Shown: positions 1-7,914 of the stretch, one piece after another
How the letters are laid out: the number at the start of each line of letters is the position of its first letter
Numbering within the stretch: the stretch's first letter is position 1
DNA from: Microbacterium sp. CPCC 204701
Lineage (GTDB): Bacteria; Actinomycetota; Actinomycetes; Actinomycetales; Microbacteriaceae
Length of the DNA: 64,000 nucleotides
Direction of reading: 5' to 3'
NCBI RefSeq assembly: GCF_004010105.1
Contig: NZ_RRYE01000002.1
Span: 1 to 64,000 of the forward strand
Program-made: the position numbers and the translations under genes
The notes under the pieces: generated by a model
The model's input: only the letters and a program-made list of their open reading frames with translations
What the model was told of the DNA's origin: nothing
Database searches by the model: none

Positions 1-243
1 GGCCCGGAGCGCGAGCGCCTCATCGCACGTCGCGACGCCGAGCTCGCCGGCTCCGCCCGCGAGGGCGGCGCGCGCGACGGCTTCGGCGCCCAGACCGAAG
101 CCGTCCGCCTTCACGACCGCCATGACCGGGGCGCCGCAGTGCTCGCGCAGGAGGGCCGTGTTCGCGGCGACCGCGGCGGTCGAGATCGTGACCGCCGACG
201 GCGCGCGGTGTATGAGTCGAGTGGGGGCGAGGGGCGAGGCCAT
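1..243 (-). CDS. alr: alanine racemase, N-terminal part (runs off the window)
   Basis: The 81 visible codons begin at an ATG and read through the left edge of the window without a stop. They contain the pyridoxal-phosphate lysine motif of alanine racemases ([12 protein letters not shown], Lys45), where the typical family sequence is AVVKADAYGHG. The enzyme interconverts L- and D-alanine in the cytoplasm for peptidoglycan synthesis. The N-terminal PLP barrel is what can be seen; the C-terminal beta domain lies outside. The Tyr/Gly-His stretch usual after the lysine is changed to Phe-Gly-Leu, a mild variation. It lies on the same strand as the membrane-protein gene upstream, 113 bases away. Related PLP-barrel racemases cannot be excluded from the N-terminus alone. 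Confidence 0.85.
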   Translation of the reverse strand, partial: MASPLAPTRLIHRAPSAVTISTAAVAANTALLREHCGAPVMAVVKADGFGLGAEAVARAALAGGAGELGVATCDEALALRA

Positions 244-356
244 GCTCAGAACCTACTCAGCGCGACGTATCGTCGGCGTATTCACCGAGAGCGGTCGCCG
301 AGCAATTCACCAGCTGACTTCGGGCGACCCGCGGACCGCGTCGCCTCAACGCATGG

Positions 357-1298
357 TCATTGTTCCAGAAACCGGACCGGAAGATCGGCGACGCTCAGCC
401 GGGAGGATCGGATCGCGTTCTGGATCATCGCGTGCTGCTGGTCGGGGGCGACGATCTGCACCCTGTCGACTCCGTCGACCGGCGCACCGCCGCCGTCGCC
501 GGCCCAGTAGCTGCTGACATGGTGCTCCGCGGTGAGCTCGGAAAGCAGCGCGAGATACCCGAGACGCTCATCCGGACGCAGCGTGACCGCCAGATTCGCC
601 GAATTGACATCGAGAAGCTCTGTCGCGTCGAGACCCGCGGCGGCCAGGAGGTCGTCGGCGTGCTCGATGAGCGGCAGGAGATGGGCGAACCCGGTCGACG
701 GCGCATCCTCGATCGCCACGACTGCGAATCTGCCGTTGTCCCAGATCGCAGGCTGCATGTCGAGACCGGGGGCGACACGGTCGAGCTCATCGACGAGTCG
801 CACCGCATCGAACCCGAAGTCCGGACACCGTGCGGCGTCGTCCGAGCGGTTCGGGCTGGTCGGCGCCGTGTGCAGCGACACCTCGGCTCCTGCGGGGGTG
901 CGGACGTGAATCGCCCACGTGACCGGGTCGGCATAGTCGGTCGAGCAGGCCGCTTCGAGCAGGCCGGGCAGCGCGGCCTCGTCCACCGTCACAGACATCC
1001 AGGAGGTCGGGCTCGAGAACGTCGGGGCCTCTACCCAGCGCTCCTTGTCGACGCCGTCGACGCCGGGGAGGTTCTCGAGCTGCGCCTCGAATGCGTCGAA
1101 CTCCCGACTCGCACGGTCGAAGTGTGTTTCGTCCACCATCCAGCCGATCAGCACGACCGCACCGACCACGACACCTGCGATCGCGAACACCATCACCGAC
1201 AGCCAGACGCGCTTCACGATCTTCGCGCGAGATCGCTTGCCGTCGTCTCCTTCGCCTTGGGGAGCCTCCTCCGGCACCGAGCCGAGTGTCGCCGACAT
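357..1298 (-). CDS. hypothetical single-pass membrane protein
   Basis: Not recognised. The chosen ATG has a GGGAGG ribosome site about seven bases upstream; an in-frame upstream extension exists but has no such site and would add a basic, unconserved-looking tail. The 313-residue product has a charged N-terminus rich in Glu, Asp and Lys. One hydrophobic segment follows (about residues 32-54, ending GAVVLIGW), then a 250-residue domain presumably outside the membrane. That domain contains two cysteines (ACSTDY and ARCPDF) that could form a disulfide. It is transcribed away from the lipoprotein gene at 1452, and the 153 bases between the two starts must hold both promoters. No enzymatic motif was seen. 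Confidence 0.7.
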   Translation of the reverse strand: MSATLGSVPEEAPQGEGDDGKRSRAKIVKRVWLSVMVFAIAGVVVGAVVLIGWMVDETHFDRASREFDAFEAQLENLPGVDGVDKERWVEAPTFSSPTSWMSVTVDEAALPGLLEAACSTDYADPVTWAIHVRTPAGAEVSLHTAPTSPNRSDDAARCPDFGFDAVRLVDELDRVAPGLDMQPAIWDNGRFAVVAIEDAPSTGFAHLLPLIEHADDLLAAAGLDATELLDVNSANLAVTLRPDERLGYLALLSELTAEHHVSSYWAGDGGGAPVDGVDRVQIVAPDQQHAMIQNAIRSSRLSVADLPVRFLEQ

Positions 1299-1451
1299 CG
1301 CATCGCCTCCCGGCGAGCCCCGCGGCCCCGCCGGTGTCGAAGGTAGTGCGCGCGTGTGCTGTCGCACAAACGAAACCTCGAACAGATCGCGAACCTTCAT
1401 CGACAAGCCTTCCGGCGTCCGAACCTGATGCCCGTGGGGGAGGATGCTCTC

Positions 1452-2087
1452 ATGGCTCGATCACGTCCGCTCCGCGCTCCGGCGACTCTGAGCGCCCTCG
1501 TCGCTTTCGTCGCCGTCGCGCTCGGTGGATGCGCGTCGGCGGCACCGGGCCGGGATGCCGCTGACCCGGACCAGATCGCCGAGCGCGCGAGCGCGGCGGG
1601 CATCGCGCCCGAACTCGTGTACATCACCGAGGTGGACGGCTACGACCTCGCGCCGCAGTCCGTCGGGTCTGGCGCCGCCGGCGGAATGTCAGCCACCTGG
1701 TTCAACGAGACCACAGGGGCCATGGTGACCATCCGAACGGACCGCGGTGAGATGACGGCGGAGTCCTGCGCGCAGACCCCGCTGTGGGAGGCACCCGACG
1801 AACCGGTGACGTGCGCCGATGAGGAGGGCGTCTGGCACAGGTCAGGGGGCGGCGTCCATGAGTACATCGTGGTTCAGGACGGTGCAGCGATCCGGGTGAC
1901 CGGGATGAACAACGCAGCGCCCACAGACCTTCTGGCGGCCGCGATGGCTGTACGCGTGCCGTCGGACGCCGAACTGGAACTGCTCCTCTCCGACCTTCCT
2001 GAGGCTCCCGGCGCGCCGGTCGAGCGGGGAGACGTGCCCCAGAACGGCGACGGTGCGCCGATCGACCCCGTAGGACCGGGCGGCTGA
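1452..2087 (+). CDS. hypothetical lipoprotein
   Basis: The start ATG is preceded by GGGGGAGG at good spacing, which decides it over two in-frame upstream candidates. Residues 1-25 form a lipoprotein signal peptide with a lipobox ending LGGC, so the 211-residue product is probably lipid-anchored on the outer face of the membrane. The mature part carries two Cys (ESCAQT and VTCADE) and ends in a Gly/Pro/Asp-rich tail. It resembles the exported part of the membrane protein encoded divergently at 357-1298 only in general character (short, acidic, paired cysteines). The two may share a promoter region and possibly a function. Family not recognised. Confidence 0.7.
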   Translation: MARSRPLRAPATLSALVAFVAVALGGCASAAPGRDAADPDQIAERASAAGIAPELVYITEVDGYDLAPQSVGSGAAGGMSATWFNETTGAMVTIRTDRGEMTAESCAQTPLWEAPDEPVTCADEEGVWHRSGGGVHEYIVVQDGAAIRVTGMNNAAPTDLLAAAMAVRVPSDAELELLLSDLPEAPGAPVERGDVPQNGDGAPIDPVGPGG

Positions 2088-2122
2088 CCCGGCGGCGACC
2101 CGAGCACGTCTCTTGAAGCGCA

Positions 2123-2385
2123 TCAGGCGAGGGGCCGGATGGTGAGCGCCGGATACTCGACAGTGTGGCGCTTGTAGACGGGCTGCCGTTGTTCCAGCGG
2201 TAGAGCGCGACCTCGACCCGGCCGGCCTCGATCGCGTCGGCTCCCGCGGGGAAGAGGTGGTACACGGCCCGCTCCTTGGGCGTCGCCGTGAACTTCTTCT
2301 CCCCGAACGGCGTCTTGATGCGGATGTCGGTTCCCGCACCCAGCTGGTTCGCGGCGCGGCGACCTCCGGTCACGGTTGGGTACAC
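2123..2385 (-). pseudogene. remnant of a C-terminal beta-sandwich domain, truncated and frameshifted
   Basis: Reading the minus strand gives a coherent C-terminal domain (DIRIKTPFGEKKFTATP ... AGRVEVALYRWNNG) that abruptly becomes nonsense near 2184-2188. Shifting by one base there restores a sensible ending (QPVYKRHTVEYPALTIRPLA, stop). An in-frame stop lies immediately upstream, so the N-terminal part of the parent gene is missing. By eye the pattern (DI.I...FG.K.FT..P.ER ... I..G) matches the small domain at the C-terminus of the PQQ-type protein (26605-29583) and between the two ThuA domains (29921-31966). Those secreted proteins are therefore the best guide to its origin. Confidence 0.6.
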
Positions 2386-2496
2386 GTTTCACTCGATGCC
2401 GGCGGTTCGGGAGGGATGCGTGGTAGACCTGCACCAGGGTACTGACACCGTTGACCGCCGTTGATGACGACGCCCTCCCAATGGAAGGGACCGTCG

Positions 2497-3690
2497 ATGG
2501 TCCGGATCTCCTCACGTCGCACGTTGCTTGCCGTTGCGTTCGCCGGTGCTGTTGTGCTTATCGGCGGGGCGGTATCGCCCGCGTCCGCCGCGACCAGCAT
2601 CGACGGCCCGATCGGGCTGGGCACGGCCGCGCCTTTCGCTGTCCTCGGCTCGTCCACGGTGACGAACACCGGCCCGTCCGTTCTCAACGGAGACGTCGGG
2701 CTGAGCCCCGGTACGTCGATCACCGGCATCCCACCCGCCGTCGTGAACGGCACGGTGCACGCAACCAACGCTGTCGCGGCCCAGGCCCAAGTCGACCTGA
2801 CCACCGCGTACGGGGTTGCGGCGAGCCTGACGCCGACCGCGACTGGACTGGGCGACCTCGCTGGGCAGAGCCTGTCACCCGGCATCTATGCGGGAGGTGA
2901 GCTGTCGCTGAGCGGCTCTCTCACGCTGGCGGGCTCAGCAGACTCCGTGTGGGTTTTCCAGGCTGCGTCCACGCTCACGATCGGGTCGGGCGCCATCGTG
3001 ACCCTCACCGGCGGCGCGAGCGCGTGCAATGTGTTCTGGCAAGTCAGCAGCTCGGCGACGCTCAACCCAGGTGCGCAGTTCGTCGGCACCGTCCTGGCGG
3101 ACGCGTCGATCAGCGCGCAGACTGCCGCGACGATCACCGGGCGGCTGCTCGCCCGAACCGGAGCAGTCACCCTCGACACCAACACCATCACCGCACCTGC
3201 GGGCTGCGACACCACCCCGGGCACCGTCACGACGAGCCCCGCGATCACCTCCGCTGCGCCTCCGGCCGGAACAGTCGGCACGGACTACTCGCACACGATC
3301 ACCGCTACGGGCACGCCCGCCGCGACGTTCGCGGTGACGAGTGGATCGCTTCCGCCAGGCCTTTCCCTGAACCCCGAGACGGGAGTGATCGCAGGGCAGC
3401 CCACGACGCCCGGTGACTACCCGTTCGCCGTCACCGCCGCCAACAGCACCGCCCCGGACACCACAGCGACGTACGCCATCACGATCGCCCCTTCGTCATC
3501 AGGGGTTCAAGTCCCCTCCGGGGGAACCGGCGTCGACGTCGGCTCTGCGTCAAGCGGCGCCGGAGCAGCACTTGCCGAAAGCGGTGCCGACATCGTCCCC
3601 GCGCTCCTGATCGGGTTCGCGCTGATCGCGTTCGGTGGCGTCGTGCGATGGGCCCACCGCCCGATCAGTCGTCGGCGCGTCAGCGGATGA
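2497..3690 (+). CDS. ice-binding-like (DUF3494) surface protein with Ig-like domain and C-terminal anchor
   Basis: A signal peptide (to about ASAATS) is followed by a typical DUF3494 ice-binding-like fold of about 200 residues. It opens with LGTAAPFAVLGSSTVTNTG, continues through GDVGLSPGTSI and LSPGIYAGGELSLSG, and closes near APAGC. A putative-Ig (He_PIG-like) domain follows (SLPPGLSLNPETGVIAGQP). Then come a Ser/Gly-rich stretch and one transmembrane segment ending in RRR, which should hold the protein on the cell surface. Family members bind ice or act as adhesins. Whether this one binds ice cannot be judged, because many actinobacterial homologues have no known ligand. The ATG at 2497 (AAGGGA upstream) gives a normal signal peptide; starts at 2461 and 2464 are in frame. 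No obvious operon partner. Confidence 0.85.
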   Translation: MVRISSRRTLLAVAFAGAVVLIGGAVSPASAATSIDGPIGLGTAAPFAVLGSSTVTNTGPSVLNGDVGLSPGTSITGIPPAVVNGTVHATNAVAAQAQVDLTTAYGVAASLTPTATGLGDLAGQSLSPGIYAGGELSLSGSLTLAGSADSVWVFQAASTLTIGSGAIVTLTGGASACNVFWQVSSSATLNPGAQFVGTVLADASISAQTAATITGRLLARTGAVTLDTNTITAPAGCDTTPGTVTTSPAITSAAPPAGTVGTDYSHTITATGTPAATFAVTSGSLPPGLSLNPETGVIAGQPTTPGDYPFAVTAANSTAPDTTATYAITIAPSSSGVQVPSGGTGVDVGSASSGAGAALAESGADIVPALLIGFALIAFGGVVRWAHRPISRRRVSG

Positions 3691-4222
3691 CGTCCGAAAG
3701 GCCGCCGGCGCGGTCGATTCGTCCCGACCGGGCTGAGGCCGAAGTCGGTCAGGCGTCCCTGCGGAGCGCAGCCGGGCCGGTGGCGCGTGCGATCCCTCGG
3801 AGCTCCGGCTGGACGACGTCGCCGACGCGCGCGGGCTCGTCCAGCAGCGAGACGGCCGTGTAGTACGTCAGACGCCCGCGTCGTGGCCCTGTTCCCGCAC
3901 CTGTCCCGAACGGCCGATCGGCCCCGCAAACGCGAGGCTGATCTGGTGGAAAGCCGGCGGCGACGGTGCGATTCGAACCCGCACGCCCGAGTTCCACCCC
4001 GATCACAACGCCCTGGCTCCCCCGGATTCAATGAGGTCGGGCGGACTCTGAAGATCAGGCGGATTGAACCGGTCGCGCCTCCGATCCCGAGGCCTCGACT
4101 TCCACTGAACCAGGTGGTGCAACGTGTCCGTCCGGTCAATGAGCCGTCGGTCGCGATCCGCGTGCCGCGCTGCCAGCATCGGGCCAGGCGTCGAGACCGG
4201 ATGCCGGGAAGGATGAACACCG
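3691..4222. other. gene-poor region with decayed coding
   Basis: No intact gene can be supported in these 532 bases. The minus strand holds an 85-codon frame (3749-4006) whose last 40 codons look protein-like but match nothing recognised. The only structured element is the tRNA-3'-end-like remnant at 3956-3983. The region looks like scar tissue from past rearrangement. Confidence 0.5.
3956..3983 (-). repeat. tRNA 3'-end-like remnant, possible old attachment site
   Basis: On the minus strand this reads as a T-arm (GGTTCGAATC flanked by GTGCG and CGCAC) followed by CGTCGCCGCC. The two half-stems are separated by a nine-base loop instead of seven, and no D-arm or anticodon arm lies upstream, so it is not a working tRNA. 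It matches the clearer serine-tRNA 3' end at 45694-45720 at about 23 of 28 aligned positions and in the same orientation. Confidence 0.4.
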
Positions 4223-5194
4223 GTGAGCCGCAGGAGCCGGCACGGCGACCCCGCGCGCGTCGATCTGCTCGTGGTCAATAAGGCGGACCGGCACCTCGGC
4301 CTGATCGACCTCGCGCGCGGCGCGCAGTCGCACGTGGTGCCGCTCAGCGGCGTCACCGGGCACGAGGTGGCCGTCACCGCCGACGGGCGGACCGCCTTCG
4401 TTCCGATCTACTCCGACGCCGGCGTCGGCGAGCCCGGCGTCGATGGCCGCACTGTCGACGTCGTCGACACGGCGTCGGCCGAGCGCCGGCGCACGCACGA
4501 CCTCGGCGCTCCCGCGAGGCCGCACGACGCGATCAGCGCCGGCGACGGCATCCTGTACCTCACCGCGGAGGCACGCAACGAGGTCCTGCTGCTCGACGAA
4601 CGCACCCTCGCCCTCGTCGGCGCGATCCCGACCGGCGCCGAGCAGTCGCACATGCTCGCCCTCTCCGCCGACCGCACCGTCGCGTGCACCGCCAACGTCC
4701 GCTCCGGCAGCGTCAGCGTGCTCGACGTTCCCTCTCGCTCGCTTCGCGGCGTGGTCCCGGTGTCGGACAAGGTCAACCGCATCGCCATGTCGGCGGACGG
4801 CCGCCTCGCCTTCACCGCCGATCAGACGACTCCGCGGATGGCGGTCGTGGATGTGCCCGGGCTGAGGCTGGCGTCGTGGATCGAGCTGCCGGGGATCGGG
4901 TTCGGCTCCGCGCTGACCCGGGACAACCTGCTGGTCGTCGCCCTGCGGGCGGAGCACGCCGTCGCCATCATCGACTTCGACCCGCCGCACGCGACCCGGG
5001 TCGTCGACGTGCCGGGGGGACCGCAGGCGATCGTGCTGGACGACGAGCACCGCCGCGCGTATTCGGCGTGCCACCTCGCCGATGTCGTGGTCGAAATCGA
5101 CCTGCCATCCGCGCTGGTCACGAGGATCGTCCCGACGGGCCGGAACCCGGACGGGCTGTGCTGGGTCGGACGAGCAGACGGACGCTCGCGGTGA
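4223..5194 (+). CDS. YVTN/YncE-type beta-propeller protein
   Basis: A 323-residue protein made of repeated units of the form V.VVD..S....G.V..S...N..A.S.DGR.AFT, typical of seven-bladed YVTN/YncE propellers. Clear blades include HEVAVTADGRTAFVPIYSD, SVSVLDVPSRSL and RIAMSADGRLAFTADQ. No signal peptide is visible, so it is probably cytosolic. Family members often act as lactonases (6-phosphogluconolactonase-like) or as binding scaffolds; no catalytic set could be assigned. The start is a GTG with AAGGA about eleven bases upstream, a weak arrangement. It converges on the three-domain dehydratase gene, with four bases between the stop codons. A lactonase role toward quinate-type lactones is conceivable but is only inference from location. 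Confidence 0.7.
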   Translation: MSRRSRHGDPARVDLLVVNKADRHLGLIDLARGAQSHVVPLSGVTGHEVAVTADGRTAFVPIYSDAGVGEPGVDGRTVDVVDTASAERRRTHDLGAPARPHDAISAGDGILYLTAEARNEVLLLDERTLALVGAIPTGAEQSHMLALSADRTVACTANVRSGSVSVLDVPSRSLRGVVPVSDKVNRIAMSADGRLAFTADQTTPRMAVVDVPGLRLASWIELPGIGFGSALTRDNLLVVALRAEHAVAIIDFDPPHATRVVDVPGGPQAIVLDDEHRRAYSACHLADVVVEIDLPSALVTRIVPTGRNPDGLCWVGRADGRSR

Positions 5195-5198
5195 ATCC

Positions 5199-7892
5199 TC
5201 ACACGAGCGCGCGAGCGGCATCGAGGTGCCGCCGCGCCGCTTCGATCGCCAGACGCGCGTGCTCCTTGGGTCCCACCTGCGCCACGAGCATCGCGCGGGG
5301 GATCTCCAGCGCATAGGGGATGCCGTCCGGCAGCGCCGAGAGGATTCCGTGCATGTCGAGGCCCCCCTCGCCAGGGAAGAGGCGTTCGAACCGAGCCGTG
5401 TGGATCAGGCCGGACGTCGTCGCCGGGATCTCGCCCGGCGCGTCGCACACGTGGACGTAGTGGAACCACTCCGACGGAAGGTCCCGCAGCTCCTCGACGC
5501 TCGACCCGGATCGTGCGAAGTGGAGCAGATCGATGAGCAGCCCGGCGTTCGGGCGATCGGCCGCACGGAGGACGCGCACGGCCTCGGTCAGGTTCGGCGT
5601 CTCGGTCCACGACGGGAACTCGAGGTCGATGGTCAGCCCGAGAGGAGCCGCCAGGTCGCACAGCTCGGCGAAGCGCTCGGACTTGCGGCCGAAGTCGGCG
5701 TCGGGCAGCTGCGCGATGACGTGGCGCGCGCCGAGCTCGGCGCCGGCTTCGAGGAAGCGCAGATAATCCCGGGGATCGTCGCCCGACGTCATGCGCGCCA
5801 GCTCGATGTCGAGGACCTCGATCCCCGTCGCGGCGAGGTGCGTCTTCGTCGCGCGCATGAGCGCCGGATCGTAGGCCAGCGGGTAGTGGGGCTCCTGCGT
5901 GGTGACCTTGGTCATGCGCAGGCCCACGTACCGGTACCCGGCGCTGGCGGCGGCGTCGACCAGCTCGGGAGGCGTCAGGCTGAGCGCGGTCAGGTGTGCC
6001 AGCGAGTAGTCGTGCCGATCGTCGGCCCCGCTGGCGGGCGCATCGACGAGCATCCGCATCCGCTGCCGACGGTGCGCCGCCATGCGCAGCGGAACGCTGT
6101 GCAGGTCGCCGAAGCCGTCGTAGCCGTCGATGCGCTGGACGACCTGGAAGAACACGCGCGAGCCGAGCATCTCGGTGAAGAAGTGCAGGAACTCGCCGGT
6201 CGCGTCGCGATGGTAGAGGACCGAGTTCTCGCGCAGGCGCGTGACGAGGTCTCGCGGAAGATCGAGGCGGGCGTCGAGGTCGTCGTAGTAGTTGTCGGGG
6301 ATCTTCAGGATGGGGGCGCCCCGCTCGCGCATGTCCTGCGCGCAGCGGACGGCGTCGTCCGTCGCGAAGGCGATGAACTGCGGGCTCGACACGGTCGGCG
6401 CCCAGTCGCCGCGGCGCAGGGGGCTCGTGCTCAGGGCCACGCGCACGCGGCGTCCGGGGTCGTGCGCCGACCAGGTGCGCACCACTCCGAAGGGCGCCGT
6501 GATCTCTGCGGGCTCGCCCGCGACAAGTCCCAGCACGGTGCGGAAGAACAGCGCCGACTGGTCGAAGTCGTCGATCGACTCGGCGATCGACACGTGATCG
6601 ACGGCACGCACGAGCGGGGATGCCGACGCCACCGCCCCGGTCGGCGCGAAGTCGTCCAGCCAGGAGTGCTCGTCGCTCGACCGGCAGAAGAACAGCGCCG
6701 TGCCGCCGGGCGTCGCCACCGACGCGAGGTCGGTCTCCTGCGGCCCGCGGGGCCGCGCCAGCCTGGGCGCGAGGAGACTCTCAGCTCGCCGCATGGATGC
6801 GGCAGGATCCGTGCTCTCGACCGCGAGCGCGCAGATCGACGCCGTCGCCGGCGCGACCGAACGCTCGGGGTCGAGGTTCAGCAGCACGCGGGCGTCGCCT
6901 TGCTTCCAGAGCTGCACGGGCTTGGAGCGGTGCTGACCGGTGTGCTCGAAGCCGAGGGTGCGCAGAGCGCGCGCCAAGAGGGGGCCGGAGACGTCGTCCA
7001 CGGCGAGCTCGGCGAACGCGAATCCCTCGAGGCGAGGGGCGGGTGGGAGCCGGCCTCCCGCAGACCCACGCGCCGACGCCTCGGTCAGGACCCGCACCGA
7101 GCGCATGGCGTCGGTCGCGGTGTGCCGCGGATCCTCCTGCTGGTAGACGTCGTTGAACACCTCCAGCGCCAGGGGTCCGTCGTAATCGGTCTCCAGCAAG
7201 CGGCGGAGGAACCCGCCGATGTCGAGAACGCCCTGACCGGGGAACATGCGGTGATGAAGGCTCCACTCCCGCACGTCGATGCTTGGCAGCGGGGAGTCGG
7301 CGAGCTGCACGTGGAACACCTTGTCCGGTGCGATCCCGTCGAGCGCGCGGGGCGAGTTGTCGACGGACAGCACGTGGAAGGTGTCCAGGCAGAGCCCCAG
7401 CGCCGGGTGATCCACCTGCTCGATCAGGCGCCACGCCTCCGCGTGGGTCCGCACCCGCCCCCAGGGCACGGCCTCGTACGCGAGCCTGAGACCGCGCGCG
7501 TGGGCACGTTCGGCCAGCGCGTGCAGCTGCTCGGCCGTCAGGTCACGGTCGTCGATCCCCTCCGTGGTCCGGGAGGAGCAGCACACCAGCACCCGGGCAC
7601 CCAGTTCGGACAGAAGGTCGAACTTCCGCTCCGCGCGGCGAAGGTGCCCGCCGAACGCGTCGTGCGGCACGGTCTCGACGTGGAACGGCTGATAGACGCC
7701 GAGCGTCAGGCCGAGCCCGGCCGCCTCGGCCGCCAGTCGCCGCGGCGACCACGTCGACAGGAGCAGGTCGTACTCGAGCAGCTCCACGCCGGTGAAGCCG
7801 GCATCCGCGGCGGCGTGCAGCTTGTCCTCGAGCGTGCCTGACAGGCACACCGACGAGATGTGCACGTCCTCGGGGCGGAGCCGAACCGTCAT
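5199..7892 (-). CDS. three-domain fusion: 3-dehydroshikimate dehydratase, degenerate HPPD-like domain, second TIM barrel
   Basis: Residues 1-275 form a QuiC/QsuB-type 3-dehydroshikimate dehydratase (xylose-isomerase-like TIM barrel) with the metal ligands E140, D170, Q196 and E244. This reaction gives protocatechuate. Residues 285-610 form a VOC fold like 4-hydroxyphenylpyruvate dioxygenase. Of its three iron ligands only H433 remains; the other two positions are F506 and Q583, so it is probably catalytically dead. Residues 628-897 are an extra xylose-isomerase-like barrel, absent from usual QuiC proteins of about 630 residues. It keeps a full E758, D788, H814, E863 metal site. The gene is last in the minus-strand series starting at 12010, 22 bases after the TPP enzyme. 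A shorter paralogue lies at 20703-22547. The dehydratase call is firm; the third domain's reaction is unknown. Confidence 0.88.
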   Translation of the reverse strand: MTVRLRPEDVHISSVCLSGTLEDKLHAAADAGFTGVELLEYDLLLSTWSPRRLAAEAAGLGLTLGVYQPFHVETVPHDAFGGHLRRAERKFDLLSELGARVLVCCSSRTTEGIDDRDLTAEQLHALAERAHARGLRLAYEAVPWGRVRTHAEAWRLIEQVDHPALGLCLDTFHVLSVDNSPRALDGIAPDKVFHVQLADSPLPSIDVREWSLHHRMFPGQGVLDIGGFLRRLLETDYDGPLALEVFNDVYQQEDPRHTATDAMRSVRVLTEASARGSAGGRLPPAPRLEGFAFAELAVDDVSGPLLARALRTLGFEHTGQHRSKPVQLWKQGDARVLLNLDPERSVAPATASICALAVESTDPAASMRRAESLLAPRLARPRGPQETDLASVATPGGTALFFCRSSDEHSWLDDFAPTGAVASASPLVRAVDHVSIAESIDDFDQSALFFRTVLGLVAGEPAEITAPFGVVRTWSAHDPGRRVRVALSTSPLRRGDWAPTVSSPQFIAFATDDAVRCAQDMRERGAPILKIPDNYYDDLDARLDLPRDLVTRLRENSVLYHRDATGEFLHFFTEMLGSRVFFQVVQRIDGYDGFGDLHSVPLRMAAHRRQRMRMLVDAPASGADDRHDYSLAHLTALSLTPPELVDAAASAGYRYVGLRMTKVTTQEPHYPLAYDPALMRATKTHLAATGIEVLDIELARMTSGDDPRDYLRFLEAGAELGARHVIAQLPDADFGRKSERFAELCDLAAPLGLTIDLEFPSWTETPNLTEAVRVLRAADRPNAGLLIDLLHFARSGSSVEELRDLPSEWFHYVHVCDAPGEIPATTSGLIHTARFERLFPGEGGLDMHGILSALPDGIPYALEIPRAMLVAQVGPKEHARLAIEAARRHLDAARALV

Positions 7893-7914
7893 GAGCGGGC
7901 GCCTGCGCTGCCGG

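Noticed and set aside
3501-3525. tRNA T-arm-like sequence (AGGGG, TTCAAGT, CCCCT) in the ice-binding gene
   Set aside because: It lies inside a continuous coding frame in the low-complexity part of the protein, has no acceptor or anticodon partner, and is probably chance.
5082-7841. Very long open frame on the plus strand opposite the dehydratase fusion
   Set aside because: Its translation is Arg/His/Gly-rich with no recognisable domain, and it mirrors a gene whose motifs and metal ligands are all in place; high GC content makes such antisense frames common.
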